Shown piece by piece: positions 18,114 to 26,694 of a stretch of DNA of 64,000 bases; the first letter of the stretch is position 1, and each line of letters starts with the position of its first letter. The stretch spans positions 186,001-250,000 of the forward strand of contig NZ_LMSO01000001.1 in the NCBI RefSeq assembly GCF_001428435.1, given 5' to 3'. The notes below the pieces were generated by a model. That model was not told the origin of the DNA, did no database searches, and saw only the letters and a program-made list of their open reading frames with translations. The DNA comes from Arthrobacter sp. Soil782. Its GTDB lineage: Bacteria > Actinomycetota > Actinomycetes > Actinomycetales > Micrococcaceae. Made by a program: the position numbers and the translations under genes.

Positions 18114-19544
18114 GTGGTCGCAACCCTGCAGAACTTCATCAACGGCAAGTTCGTCACGCCGAGCGGCAGCGAACTGCTGGACATCGTCAACCCGACCAAC
18201 GGCGAAGTGGTCGCACAGTCACCCGTGTCAGTCCAGGCTGACATCGACGCCGCGATGAGCGCCGCCAAGACGGCCTTCGCCTCCTGGAAGCGGGAGACTC
18301 CCGCGCAGCGCCAGCTCATGCTGCTCAAGCTTGCGGACGCCATCGAGGCACACAGCGAGGAACTCGTTGAAGCCCAACACCGCAACACCGGGCAGGTCCG
18401 CGAAATGATCGCCTCGGAGGAAGTCGCAGCCGGAGCTGACCAGATGCGCTTCTTCGCCGGCGCCGCCCGCATCCTTGAGGGCAAGTCCGCCGGAGAGTAC
18501 TTCGAGGGCCACACCTCGTATGTCCGTCGCGAACCCGTTGGGGTCATCGCCCAGGTTGCACCGTGGAACTACCCGTTCCTCATGGCCATCTGGAAGATCG
18601 GACCGGCGCTCGCCGCAGGCAACACGATTGTGCTGAAGCCCAGCGACACCACTCCGGAATCCACGCTGGTCCTCGCCCGCCTGACGCAGGGCATCCTGCC
18701 CGACGGCGTCCTGAACGTTGTGCTGGGCACCGGAGCCACCGGTGCGGCCATGGTTGAGCACAAGACGCCGGCCATGGTCTCGATCACCGGCTCGGTGCGG
18801 GCGGGCATCGCCGTCGCCACCGGAGCCGCGAAAGGCCTCAAGCGTGCCCATCTCGAGCTCGGAGGCAAGGCTCCCGCCGTGGTCTTCGGGGACGCTGATG
18901 TGAAGAAGAGCGCGGCGGCCATCGCCGAGGCGGCCTTCTTCAATGCAGGTCAGGACTGCACCGCCGTGACCCGGGTGCTGGTACAGGATTCGGCCCACGA
19001 TGACCTCGTGGCTGCCATGGTTGAACACACCAAAACCCTTACGACGGGCGACGCCGATGACTCGAAGAACTACTTCGGTCCGCTCAACAACATCAACCAC
19101 TTCAACGCCGTCAACGCCGTCATGGATGCACTGCCCTCGCACTGCTCCGTAGCGGTCGGCGGCAAGCGCTCCGGTGACAAGGGCTACTTCTACGAAGCCA
19201 CCATCATCACCGGCGCCCGGCAGACTGACGACATCGTGCAGAAGGAAACCTTCGGACCGGTCATCACCGTGCAGAAGTTCTCCAGCGAGGATGAAGCAAT
19301 CGAGATGGCTAATGACGTCGACTACGCCCTGGCCTCCAGTATCTGGACCACCGACCACGGAACAGCCATGCGCGTCTCCCGCGACCTGGATTTCGGGGCT
19401 GTGTGGATCAACACCCATATCCTCCTCACTGCCGAAATGCCCCATGGCGGATTCAAGAGCTCCGGCTACGGCAAGGACCTCTCCATGTACGGCGTTGAGG
19501 ACTACACCCGCATCAAGCACGTCATGAGCGCGCTGGACGCCTGA
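18114..19544 (+). CDS. Gamma-aminobutyraldehyde dehydrogenase (PatD-like aldehyde dehydrogenase)
   Basis: 476 residues from a GTG with AAAGGAA 9 bases upstream. It is a full NAD-dependent aldehyde dehydrogenase: APWNYPFLMAIWKIGPALAAGN (cofactor site), catalytic Glu in LELGGKAP, catalytic Cys in NAGQDCTAVTR, and ETFGPV. The phrases EGHTSYVRREPVGVIAQVAPWNYP and GVEDYTRIKHVM resemble E. coli PatD/YdcW, which oxidises 4-aminobutanal from putrescine to GABA. GabT follows 41 bases later, so the two together would run putrescine-derived aldehyde to succinic semialdehyde. No succinic-semialdehyde dehydrogenase is adjacent. Confidence 0.85.
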   Translation: MVATLQNFINGKFVTPSGSELLDIVNPTNGEVVAQSPVSVQADIDAAMSAAKTAFASWKRETPAQRQLMLLKLADAIEAHSEELVEAQHRNTGQVREMIASEEVAAGADQMRFFAGAARILEGKSAGEYFEGHTSYVRREPVGVIAQVAPWNYPFLMAIWKIGPALAAGNTIVLKPSDTTPESTLVLARLTQGILPDGVLNVVLGTGATGAAMVEHKTPAMVSITGSVRAGIAVATGAAKGLKRAHLELGGKAPAVVFGDADVKKSAAAIAEAAFFNAGQDCTAVTRVLVQDSAHDDLVAAMVEHTKTLTTGDADDSKNYFGPLNNINHFNAVNAVMDALPSHCSVAVGGKRSGDKGYFYEATIITGARQTDDIVQKETFGPVITVQKFSSEDEAIEMANDVDYALASSIWTTDHGTAMRVSRDLDFGAVWINTHILLTAEMPHGGFKSSGYGKDLSMYGVEDYTRIKHVMSALDA

Positions 19545-19585
19545 GAGATTCTTAGTCCAGATTCCTAGTCCAGAAAGGACTTCCT

Positions 19586-20953
19586 ATGACCACCCAGGCA
19601 CTCCAGCCGCACTTCCGGCTCGAGCAAAAGCGCCGCATCATCGGCGACTTCCCCGGCCCCAAATCCACCGCTCTCAACGCACGCCGCTCCGCCGTCGTTG
19701 CCAAGGGTGTTGCCTCCGGCGTTCCCGTGTATGTTGCGGACGCCGACGGCGGGATCCTCCACGACGTCGACGGTAACTCGTTCATAGACTTCGGCTCCGG
19801 TATCGCGGTGACAAGCGTCGGCGCGTCCGATCCCGCCGTCGTCGGCGCCGTGAAGGAACAAGTGGAGCACTTCACCCACACCTGCTTCATGGTGACCCCG
19901 TATGAGGGGTACATCGCCGTCGCAGAGAAGCTCGCCGAGCTGACTCCGGGCGATTTCGAGAAGCGGACGGTGCTGTTCAACTCCGGCGCTGAAGCGGTGG
20001 AGAACGCCGTCAAGATTGCACGGATGGCCACCGGCCGGCCAGCGGTAGCCGCGTTTGACCACGCCTACCACGGCCGCACCAACCTGACTATGGCGCTAAC
20101 CGCGAAGTCGCTGCCCTACAAGGCCGGCCCCGACGGCACCTTTGGTCCGTTCGCTTCCGAGGTGTACCGCCTGCCCATGAGCTACCCGTTCCGCGAGGAA
20201 AACCCGTCAATCACGGGTGAGGAAGCGGCGCAGCGGGCCATCTCCGTGATGGAGAAGCAGATCGGTGCGGAGTCACTCGCCGCGATCATCATCGAGCCGG
20301 TGCAGGGCGAGGGCGGCTTCATTGTTCCTGCTGACGGCTTCATGCCCACCCTCGCAGCGTGGGCGAAGGAAAAGGGCGTCGTTTTCATTGCCGACGAGGT
20401 GCAGTCCGGATTCTGCCGCACCGGCGAATGGTTCGCAGTGAACCATGAGGGAGTTGTTCCTGACCTCATCACCATGGCCAAGGGCATCGCAGGGGGCATG
20501 CCCCTCTCGGCGGTCACCGGCCGGGCAGACCTGCTCGACGCCGTGCACCCGGGTGGTCTGGGCGGCACCTACGGCGGCAACCCCGTTGCCTGCGCTGCGG
20601 CGCTCGCCGCGATCGACACCATGACGGAGCTGGACCTGTCCGCGCGTGCGCGGCGGATCGAGGAGATCGTGGTGCCCCGGCTGCGCGCCCTGCAGGAGCA
20701 GACGGACATTATCGGTGAAGTCCGCGGCCGCGGCGCCATGCTCGCCGTCGAATTCGTTCTGCCGGGCACCAGAGAGCCCAACCCGGTGGCCACGAAGGCC
20801 ATAGCGGCGGCATGCCTGGAGGAAGGGGTCATCATCCTCACGTGCGGAACCTACGGCAATATCATCCGGCTGCTGCCCCCGCTGGTCATTGGCGAGGAGC
20901 TCCTGAACGACGGACTGGACGTCCTCGAGAAGGCAATCCGAGCGGTCAAGTAG
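19586..20953 (+). CDS. gabT: 4-aminobutyrate--2-oxoglutarate transaminase
   Basis: 455 residues, class-III PLP aminotransferase. The PLP lysine is in TMAKGIAGGMPLSAV, with FIADEVQSGFCRTGEWFA and GTYGGNPVACAAALA as typical GABA-transaminase segments. It transfers the amino group of GABA to 2-oxoglutarate, giving succinic semialdehyde and glutamate. The ATG follows AGAAAGGACTTCCT. It lies directly downstream of the PatD-like gene, probably in one operon, and before a terminator hairpin. Confidence 0.93.
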   Translation: MTTQALQPHFRLEQKRRIIGDFPGPKSTALNARRSAVVAKGVASGVPVYVADADGGILHDVDGNSFIDFGSGIAVTSVGASDPAVVGAVKEQVEHFTHTCFMVTPYEGYIAVAEKLAELTPGDFEKRTVLFNSGAEAVENAVKIARMATGRPAVAAFDHAYHGRTNLTMALTAKSLPYKAGPDGTFGPFASEVYRLPMSYPFREENPSITGEEAAQRAISVMEKQIGAESLAAIIIEPVQGEGGFIVPADGFMPTLAAWAKEKGVVFIADEVQSGFCRTGEWFAVNHEGVVPDLITMAKGIAGGMPLSAVTGRADLLDAVHPGGLGGTYGGNPVACAAALAAIDTMTELDLSARARRIEEIVVPRLRALQEQTDIIGEVRGRGAMLAVEFVLPGTREPNPVATKAIAAACLEEGVIILTCGTYGNIIRLLPPLVIGEELLNDGLDVLEKAIRAVK

Positions 20954-20973
20954 AGCTGAGCGCATAAACGACG

Positions 20974-21031
20974 ACGACGGCGGTCGGCTGGGCGGTTCCC
21001 TCGAGGGACTGACTCGGCCGGCCGCCGTCGT
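20974..21031 (+). terminator. Terminator after gabT with nested palindrome
   Basis: The arms ACGACGGCGGTCGGC (20974-20988) and GCCGGCCGCCGTCGT (21017-21031) pair with a single G-T mismatch. The loop contains its own small palindrome TCCCTCGAGGGA. A TCTTGT tract follows. Confidence 0.7.
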
Positions 21032-21112
21032 TCTTGTGCGTTGATTCGGCAGGAAACGCCTCGAATGGAGGGTGATCAGGGGCATGTCCTGCCAACTCAT
21101 GGGTGATGTCTC

Positions 21113-21141
21113 TTGCACACTGGCGTCGGAGCCTGCATACT
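21113..21141 (+). promoter_or_regulatory. Predicted promoter of the APC permease gene
   Basis: TTGCAC (21113-21118) and CATACT (21136-21141) are separated by exactly 17 bases, close to the sigma-70 consensus. It lies in the 322-base gap between gabT and the permease gene and implies independent transcription with a leader of about 128 bases. Confidence 0.6.
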
Positions 21142-21161
21142 AAACGAACGCAATTCGTTTA
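21141..21161. promoter_or_regulatory. Palindromic operator at the APC permease transcription start
   Basis: TAAACGAA and TTCGTTTA form perfect 8-base arms around CGCAA. The site begins at the last base of the predicted -10 and covers the expected start of transcription, the classic place for a repressor. The regulator is unknown; a TetR/GntR/LacI-type dimer would fit. Confidence 0.6.
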
Positions 21162-21275
21162 TGTGATCCAGGTGACAGTGGAGAACCCGCTGGCGCGCAT
21201 CGCGGGCTCACCTGAGAGAACCAGACTCCAAGACAATTCTTAACGAAGAATTCCTAACAAAGAGGTAAGGAACCC
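21162..21275 (+). promoter_or_regulatory. Structured 5' leader of the APC permease mRNA
   Basis: In this 114-base stretch without a gene, TGGAG (about 21180) can pair with CTCCA (about 21226), enclosing a stem CCCGC/GCGGG. An alternative long pairing joins AGGTGA (21170) to TCACCT (21209). The mutually exclusive pairings recall a switching RNA, but I cannot match them to a known riboswitch class. The ribosome site AGAGGTAAGGA directly precedes the ATG. Confidence 0.35.
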
Positions 21276-22817
21276 ATGAGCACTATGAAAGTGCGCACCG
21301 GCGCTCCAGACGGCACACCCACGTACTCCGGCAAGGGGCTCAAAACGGGGCAGCTCGGCCTCCTCGCCATCGTCGTCATCGGTATTTCCACCATTGCACC
21401 GGCGTATGTCCTCACCAGCACACTGGGCCCCACGGTGCAGAGTATCGGCGTGCACCTTCCGGCGATCTTCCTGGTCGGGTTCATCCCGATGTTCCTGGTG
21501 GCGCTGGGATACCGCGAGCTCAACGCGGACAGCCCGGACAGCGGAACAACGTTCACCTGGGTGACCAAGGCATTCGGTCCGTACATCGGCTGGATCGGCG
21601 GGTGGGGGCTGCTGGCGGCGAACATCATTGTGCTCTCCAACCTGGCCGGCGTCGCTGTCGACTTCTTCTATCTGTTCCTCGCCCAGCTCACCGGGCAGGA
21701 GGCCATCGCGGACCTCACCGGTATCCGCTGGCTGAACATCCTGACCTGCCTGGTGTTTGTCGGCGCTGCCGTGTGGGTTTCCTGCCGCGGCGTCAAGACC
21801 ACCAAGGCTGTGCAGTACGCGCTCGTAGGACTGCAGGTCGGTGTGCTGGCGTGGTTCGTGATTGCAGCGTTCAGCCGCATCCAGCAGGGTGCAGCCGCTG
21901 ACACTGTGGCGTTCAGCTGGGACTGGTTCAACCCGTTCGCCATCGAAAGCTTCTCCGCCTTTGCGCTGGGGCTTTCGCTGTCCATTTTCGCGTTCTGGGG
22001 CTGGGACGTCTGCCTCACGGTGAGCGAGGAAGCACGTAACGGCAAGCGCACCGCCGGCCAGGCCGCAACCTGGACTGCCGTCGTCGTACTGGGTATCTAC
22101 CTGCTCGGCGCCATTGCGACGGTCATGTTCGCGGGCATCGGCACTGAGGGACTGGGCCTCAACAACGCGGACATCTCCGAGAACGTCTTCGCGGCGCTCG
22201 CAGCGCCGGTCATGGGACCGTTCGCCATCCTGCTTTCGCTCGCGGTGCTGTCCAGCTGTGCGGCGTCGCTGCAGTCAACCTTCCTCTCCCCGGCCCGCAG
22301 TCTGCTGGCCATGGGCTACTACCAGGCGCTGCCGCAGAAGTTCGCAACGGTGCACCCGACGTACCGCTCGCCGGTCTTCGCAACCGTTGTAGCGGGCGTC
22401 ATCTCCGCCGGGTTCTACTCGCTCATGCGCATCATCAGCGACAACGTCCTGAACGACACCATCATGGCCCTCGGCCTGATGATCTGCTTCTACTACGGCC
22501 TGACCGCACTGGCCTGCGTCTGGTACTTCCGCCGGACGGCGTTTACCTCGACGCGGAACTTCGTGTTCCGGCTCCTGGCTCCGCTGCTCGGCGGAATCGG
22601 CCTCGTGATCGTGTTCCTGCAGACCGCCGTGGACAGCTGGGACCCGGCCTTCGGCAGCGGCTCGGAGATCTTCGGGGTGGGCCTGGTGTTCGTGATCGGA
22701 GTAGGGATCATCGCACTCGGCGTCGTGGTGATGCTCGTCGTCCGCCGCACGCATCCAGGGTTTTTCCGCGGCGAGACGCTGCGCCGGGATACTCCGGCGC
22801 TTGAAGTGGCCGAGTAG
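21276..22817 (+). CDS. APC-superfamily amino acid permease
   Basis: 513 residues with about 12-14 hydrophobic helices. The N-terminal GKGLKTGQLGLLAIVVIGISTIAPAY and WGWDVCLTVSEE in mid-protein fit the amino acid/polyamine/choline group. Placement after PatD-like and GabT genes suggests GABA or putrescine uptake (inference). It has its own promoter, operator and leader, so it can be controlled separately from gabT. The stop abuts the convergent rarD stop with no gap. Confidence 0.85.
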   Translation: MSTMKVRTGAPDGTPTYSGKGLKTGQLGLLAIVVIGISTIAPAYVLTSTLGPTVQSIGVHLPAIFLVGFIPMFLVALGYRELNADSPDSGTTFTWVTKAFGPYIGWIGGWGLLAANIIVLSNLAGVAVDFFYLFLAQLTGQEAIADLTGIRWLNILTCLVFVGAAVWVSCRGVKTTKAVQYALVGLQVGVLAWFVIAAFSRIQQGAAADTVAFSWDWFNPFAIESFSAFALGLSLSIFAFWGWDVCLTVSEEARNGKRTAGQAATWTAVVVLGIYLLGAIATVMFAGIGTEGLGLNNADISENVFAALAAPVMGPFAILLSLAVLSSCAASLQSTFLSPARSLLAMGYYQALPQKFATVHPTYRSPVFATVVAGVISAGFYSLMRIISDNVLNDTIMALGLMICFYYGLTALACVWYFRRTAFTSTRNFVFRLLAPLLGGIGLVIVFLQTAVDSWDPAFGSGSEIFGVGLVFVIGVGIIALGVVVMLVVRRTHPGFFRGETLRRDTPALEVAE

Positions 22818-23780
22818 TCAGACGCTCGCGGGCTGCTGTTGCTGCCCGCTCTTGCGGGGCCTCGCGTTCTTCCGGACCGTTCGGATCATGTCCACGGTGA
22901 GGAGCGCGAGGCCTATCCATACCAGCCCAAAGCCGATCCACCGCTCCAGCGGCATCTCCTCACGGAAAACCGTGAGGGCCAGGATGAACTGGAGGACCGG
23001 CGCCAGGTACTGCAGCATCCCGATGGTGGTCAGGGGCAGCCGTCTGGCAGCTGCCCCGAAGAAAATCAGTGGAACGGCGGTGATAATTCCGGACGCCGCC
23101 ATGATCCAGAAGTGGCCAGGACCCTCCGTGGTCAGCGTTGCGCCGCCGGAGAGCGCCAGCCAGATCATGACCGCCGCGGCGATCGGCGTCAGCACCGCTG
23201 TTTCGATGCTGAGGCTGGTCACGGCGTCGACACTCGGCCCCACCCGCTTCTTCACAAACCCGTAGAAACCGAACGAAAACGCCAGCGCCAGGGCAATCCA
23301 CGGAACATTCCCGTAGCCAATCGCCAGGACGACGACGGCGACAAGCCCCATTCCCACGGCTGCCCACTGCAGCGGGCGCAGCTTTTCCCGCAGCACGAGG
23401 ACACCGAGAAGTACGGACACGATCGGGTTGATGAAGTAGCCCAGCGAAGCTTCGATGGCGTGACCGTTGGTAACCCCGTAGGTATAGACGAGCCAGTTCA
23501 CCGCAATCAGGAGAGCCGCAACGGTAAGGGTTCCGAGCACCCGCGGGGTGGTGAAAGCGGTGCGGACTGTGGTCCAGGACCGCAGAACGGTCAGCAGCAG
23601 TGCGCAGAAAATCAGAGACCAGAGCACGCGGTTGGCGACGATCTCCACGGCGGTAGCCGGCAGCAGGATGAGGAAATAGACGGGGAGCAAGCCCCACAGT
23701 CCGTAGGCGCCGATACCAAAAAGCACGCCAGTGGCGCTTTCGCTACGGGCAGGACGCGTACTGGTGCGGGTGCGGCTCAC
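22818..23780 (-). CDS. rarD: EamA-family transporter RarD
   Basis: About 320 residues with ten helices and two EamA repeats. RarD landmarks are GIGAYGLWGLLPVYF, EIVANRVLWS, EASLGYFINPIVSVLLGVLVLREKL and MLQYLAPVLQFILAL. RarD proteins are drug/metabolite-superfamily exporters of uncertain substrate. The start is uncertain: I chose the GTG at 23780, which gives the usual 20-residue N-terminus. The frame remains open to an ATG at 23870, which would add 30 polar residues. Neither has a strong ribosome site. Confidence 0.85.
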   Translation of the reverse strand: MSRTRTSTRPARSESATGVLFGIGAYGLWGLLPVYFLILLPATAVEIVANRVLWSLIFCALLLTVLRSWTTVRTAFTTPRVLGTLTVAALLIAVNWLVYTYGVTNGHAIEASLGYFINPIVSVLLGVLVLREKLRPLQWAAVGMGLVAVVVLAIGYGNVPWIALALAFSFGFYGFVKKRVGPSVDAVTSLSIETAVLTPIAAAVMIWLALSGGATLTTEGPGHFWIMAASGIITAVPLIFFGAAARRLPLTTIGMLQYLAPVLQFILALTVFREEMPLERWIGFGLVWIGLALLTVDMIRTVRKNARPRKSGQQQQPASV

Positions 23781-23978
23781 ATGCGTGCCAACCGCCGTCG
23801 TGCCGTTCCTATTCCGGAAGCAACGCGGGTGGGGGAGCGGGTGATCCGCGCCACTGGTTTCGACGCGCATCGGATGGGGGATTTAGAATAGGAAACTGTG
23901 CGCTAATGTGCGTCCGTTCATTCCCTCAGGGGAAGTCCTCAGGGAGCCCCCAGGTCATCCACCAGGAAGAAGGCATCA

Positions 23979-25415
23979 GTGTCCAGCACGACGTCGGTCC
24001 GTCCACTTCGGGTCGCCATCATCGGCGCAGGCCCGGCCGGTGTGTATGCCGCAGACATCCTGACAAAGTCGCAGGAGGTCAAGGGCGGAGACTTCGAAGT
24101 TTCCATCGACCTTTTTGACCAGTACCCGGCGCCGTACGGCCTGATCCGGTACGGTGTGGCCCCTGATCACCCGCGTATCAAGGGAATTGTCACCGCGCTG
24201 CATAAAGTGCTGGACCGCGGGGACATCCGCTTCCTCGGTAACGTCAACTACGGCCGCGACCTCACACTGAAAGACTTCCGCACCTTCTACGATGCCGTCA
24301 TTTTTGCGACTGGAGCGGTGAAGGACGCGGACCTCAACATCCCGGGGGTCGACCTCGAAGGCTCCTTCGGCGGAGCGGACTTCGTCTCCTGGTATGACGG
24401 GCACCCTGACGTTGACCGGGACTGGCCGCTGGACGCCAAGGAGATCGCTGTTATCGGCAACGGCAACGTGGCCCTGGACATCGCCCGAGTCCTCTCCAAG
24501 CACGCCGATGACCTCCTGGTCACGGAGATTCCATCCAACGTCTACGCCGCGCTGAAGAAGTCGCCGGTGACGGACGTTCACGTCTTCGGCCGCCGCGGTC
24601 CCGCACAGGTAAAGTTCACGCCGCTGGAACTGCGCGAGCTGTCCCACTCACGGGACGTCGACATTGTGCTGTACCCGGAGGATTTCGACTTCGACGAGGC
24701 CTCGGAACAGCAGATCGCCAGCAACAACCAGACGAAGACGATGGTCAAGACGCTGACCAACTGGCTGGTTGAGCAGCCGGAAGACCCCGCGGAGTTCACG
24801 GCGTCGCGCCGCCTTCACCTGCACTTCCTGCACAGTCCTGTGGAGATCACTGACTCGCCGGAGACTCCGGGCAAGGTTGCGAACATCCGCTTCGAACGCA
24901 CCCGCCTCAACGGCAGCGGCTCAGTCGAGGGTACGGGCGAGTATCTCGACTACCCGGTCCAGGCGCTCTACCGGGCTATCGGCTACTTCGGCTCCGAACT
25001 TCCGGAGGTGGGCTACGACGAGCGGGCCGGCGTCATTCCCAACGAGGGCGGCCGGGTCATCGACGAGTCAGGCAACGCGGTGCCCGGCATCTACTGCACG
25101 GGTTGGATCAAGCGTGGGCCCGTGGGGCTGATCGGCCACACCAAGGGTGACGCCCTGGAGACCATCGGCTACCTACTGGAGGACCGCCTCAACCTGCCCC
25201 CGGCAGAGCATCCGTCGGAAGACGCCATTATCAACCTCCTTGAGGAGCGCGGCGTCCGGTACACCACCTGGGAGGGCTGGCTGAAGCTCGATTCCCACGA
25301 AATGAAGCTGGGCGCCAACTACATGCACGACGACGGCAGCCTGCCTGAGCTGGTCCGCGAGCGTGTGAAGCTGGTTCCGCGCGAGGACATGATCGCGATT
25401 TCCCGCGGGGAGTAA
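23979..25415 (+). CDS. Second FprA-type ferredoxin--NADP+ reductase
   Basis: 478 residues from a GTG with AGGAAGAAGG upstream. FAD motif GAGPAGVYAADIL, family signature QYPAPYGLIRYGVAPDHPR, NADP motif GNGNVALDIARVL and C-terminal GWIKRGPVGLIGHTKGDA are all intact. It is closely similar to the protein at 6790-8238 along its whole length, so the two are paralogues or one was acquired. This copy is not linked to sulfur genes; a flavin monooxygenase follows 43 bases later. Its ferredoxin partner is not in the window. Confidence 0.9.
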   Translation: MSSTTSVRPLRVAIIGAGPAGVYAADILTKSQEVKGGDFEVSIDLFDQYPAPYGLIRYGVAPDHPRIKGIVTALHKVLDRGDIRFLGNVNYGRDLTLKDFRTFYDAVIFATGAVKDADLNIPGVDLEGSFGGADFVSWYDGHPDVDRDWPLDAKEIAVIGNGNVALDIARVLSKHADDLLVTEIPSNVYAALKKSPVTDVHVFGRRGPAQVKFTPLELRELSHSRDVDIVLYPEDFDFDEASEQQIASNNQTKTMVKTLTNWLVEQPEDPAEFTASRRLHLHFLHSPVEITDSPETPGKVANIRFERTRLNGSGSVEGTGEYLDYPVQALYRAIGYFGSELPEVGYDERAGVIPNEGGRVIDESGNAVPGIYCTGWIKRGPVGLIGHTKGDALETIGYLLEDRLNLPPAEHPSEDAIINLLEERGVRYTTWEGWLKLDSHEMKLGANYMHDDGSLPELVRERVKLVPREDMIAISRGE

Positions 25416-25458
25416 ATCCCAAGCCGGTGCTGCTGAGGACGGTCGGAAAGGACTGATC

Positions 25459-26613
25459 ATGAAGGTCATCGTCATCGGCGCAGGGATTGCGGGCCTGGCA
25501 ACGGCGAAGAACCTTGCGGATTCCGGCTGGCAGGTGGAGGTACTGGAGAAGTTCCGGGGGCCGAGGGCAAGCGGCTACATGGTGGACTTCTTCGGTCCCG
25601 GGTATGACGCCGCGGAGAAAATGGGCGTTCTGCCGGAGCTGCAGGCGCGGGCGTACTCGGTCCAGGAAGTGGCCTATGTCAACAGGAAGGGGCATACAAC
25701 CGGACGCCTCAGCTACGCACGCTTCGCAGACGCAGTCGACGGAAGGTTGATGAGCATCATGCGGCCGGACCTTGAAGAGGCCTTACGGGAAAGCCTTCCT
25801 GCGTCGGTCCGCCTCCGCTACGGAGTGACCTTCGAGCAGATCGAGAACAACGACAACGGCGTGTGCGTCCATACCTCTGACGGACGCCGTGTTGACGCTG
25901 ACCTTGTCATTGGCGCGGACGGAATTCACTCGGCAGTGCGGGAAGCCGTCTTCGGGCCGGAATCCCGGTACATCGACTACCTCGGATTCCATACTGCTGC
26001 ATTCACCTTCGAGGATCCGGTCATGAAGGACCGCGTCAGCGGCAGGTTCGCCCTCAGTGACACCAAGAACAGACAGATCGGACTGTATGGGCTGAGGGAT
26101 TCGAGGGTCGCGGCGTTCCTGATTCATCGGAATGCTTCTCCCGCACTGCCGGCGAATCGAAGAGAGTCGCTGCGCAACGAGTTTTCGGGCGTCGGCTGGC
26201 TCGCTCCACGGGCTCTCGACCAGGCGCCTGCTGACCTGTATTACGACGTCGTCGCGCAGATTCACATGGAACAGTGGCATTCCGGCCGGGTGGTCCTGGT
26301 GGGTGATGCGTGCCAGGCGGTTTCGCTGCTCGCCGGCCAAGGGGCGTCGCTGGCGGTTGCGGGAGCCCGCATCCTCTCAAACCACCTTGCGGAGTCCGCA
26401 TCGATTGCGGAAGGGCTTGCCGCCTATGAGGAGCAATGGATGCCTGTTGCCCGCGAAAAGCAGGAGGCGGGGCGCCGCGCAGCGCGCTGGTTCCTGCCGT
26501 CGTCGGGCCCGGAACTGTTGTTGCGCCGGTTGATGCTGAAGCTCTCGGGGCTGCCATTGATCAACCGGTTCATCGGTACTTCACTGGCCGGCAAAGCGGT
26601 GCCGGTGTCCTGA
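25459..26613 (+). CDS. FAD-dependent monooxygenase (PHBH/TetX group)
   Basis: 384 residues. The FAD Rossmann GAGIAGLATAKNL (about residue 8), the DG motif VIGADGIHSAVR and the GD motif VVLVGDACQAVSLLAGQG define class-A flavoprotein hydroxylases that use NAD(P)H and O2. The segment EKFRGPRASGYMVDFFGPGYDAA is typical of the subgroup that includes tetracycline-inactivating TetX-like proteins, but many members act on other aromatics, so no drug-resistance role is claimed. The ATG follows GGAAAGGACTGATC. The TetR-MMPL pair lies immediately downstream. Confidence 0.8.
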   Translation: MKVIVIGAGIAGLATAKNLADSGWQVEVLEKFRGPRASGYMVDFFGPGYDAAEKMGVLPELQARAYSVQEVAYVNRKGHTTGRLSYARFADAVDGRLMSIMRPDLEEALRESLPASVRLRYGVTFEQIENNDNGVCVHTSDGRRVDADLVIGADGIHSAVREAVFGPESRYIDYLGFHTAAFTFEDPVMKDRVSGRFALSDTKNRQIGLYGLRDSRVAAFLIHRNASPALPANRRESLRNEFSGVGWLAPRALDQAPADLYYDVVAQIHMEQWHSGRVVLVGDACQAVSLLAGQGASLAVAGARILSNHLAESASIAEGLAAYEEQWMPVAREKQEAGRRAARWFLPSSGPELLLRRLMLKLSGLPLINRFIGTSLAGKAVPVS

Positions 26614-26658
26614 GCCAATACAGGCCCACTTCCCAGGCGCGACGGCGGGAACGCCAGT

Positions 26659-26690
26659 TTGCACTCTGTGCAAAGTTGCACCTAGTGTAA
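26659..26690. promoter_or_regulatory. Tandem dyad operator overlapping the tetR-mmpL promoter
   Basis: Two 15-base dyads, TTGCACTCTGTGCAA (perfect, 26659-26673) and TTGCACCTAGTGTAA (one mismatch, 26676-26690), are separated by two bases. TTGCAC of the first is also a plausible -35 and TAGTGT of the second (26683-26688) a -10, 18 bases apart. Transcription would start at the GTG at 26695. The layout predicts autorepression by the TetR protein. Confidence 0.7.
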
Positions 26691-26694
26691 GTAT

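Noticed and set aside
17966..18547. Upstream extension of the PucR frame
   Set aside because: It lies inside the divergent dehydrogenase gene and has non-native composition; the PucR domain starts at 17965.
18228..19520. Minus-strand frame of about 430 codons opposite the aldehyde dehydrogenase
   Set aside because: Antisense shadow; the plus strand has the catalytic motifs and a ribosome site.
21162..21275. Assignment of the permease leader to the glycine, TPP or guanidine riboswitch class
   Set aside because: Fragments such as GGAGA and CTGAGAG resemble parts of these, but the conserved cores and their order are not present.
25459..26613. Calling the flavin monooxygenase a tetracycline-resistance enzyme
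   Set aside because: Only the general class-A motifs are visible; substrate-site residues cannot be judged without alignment.
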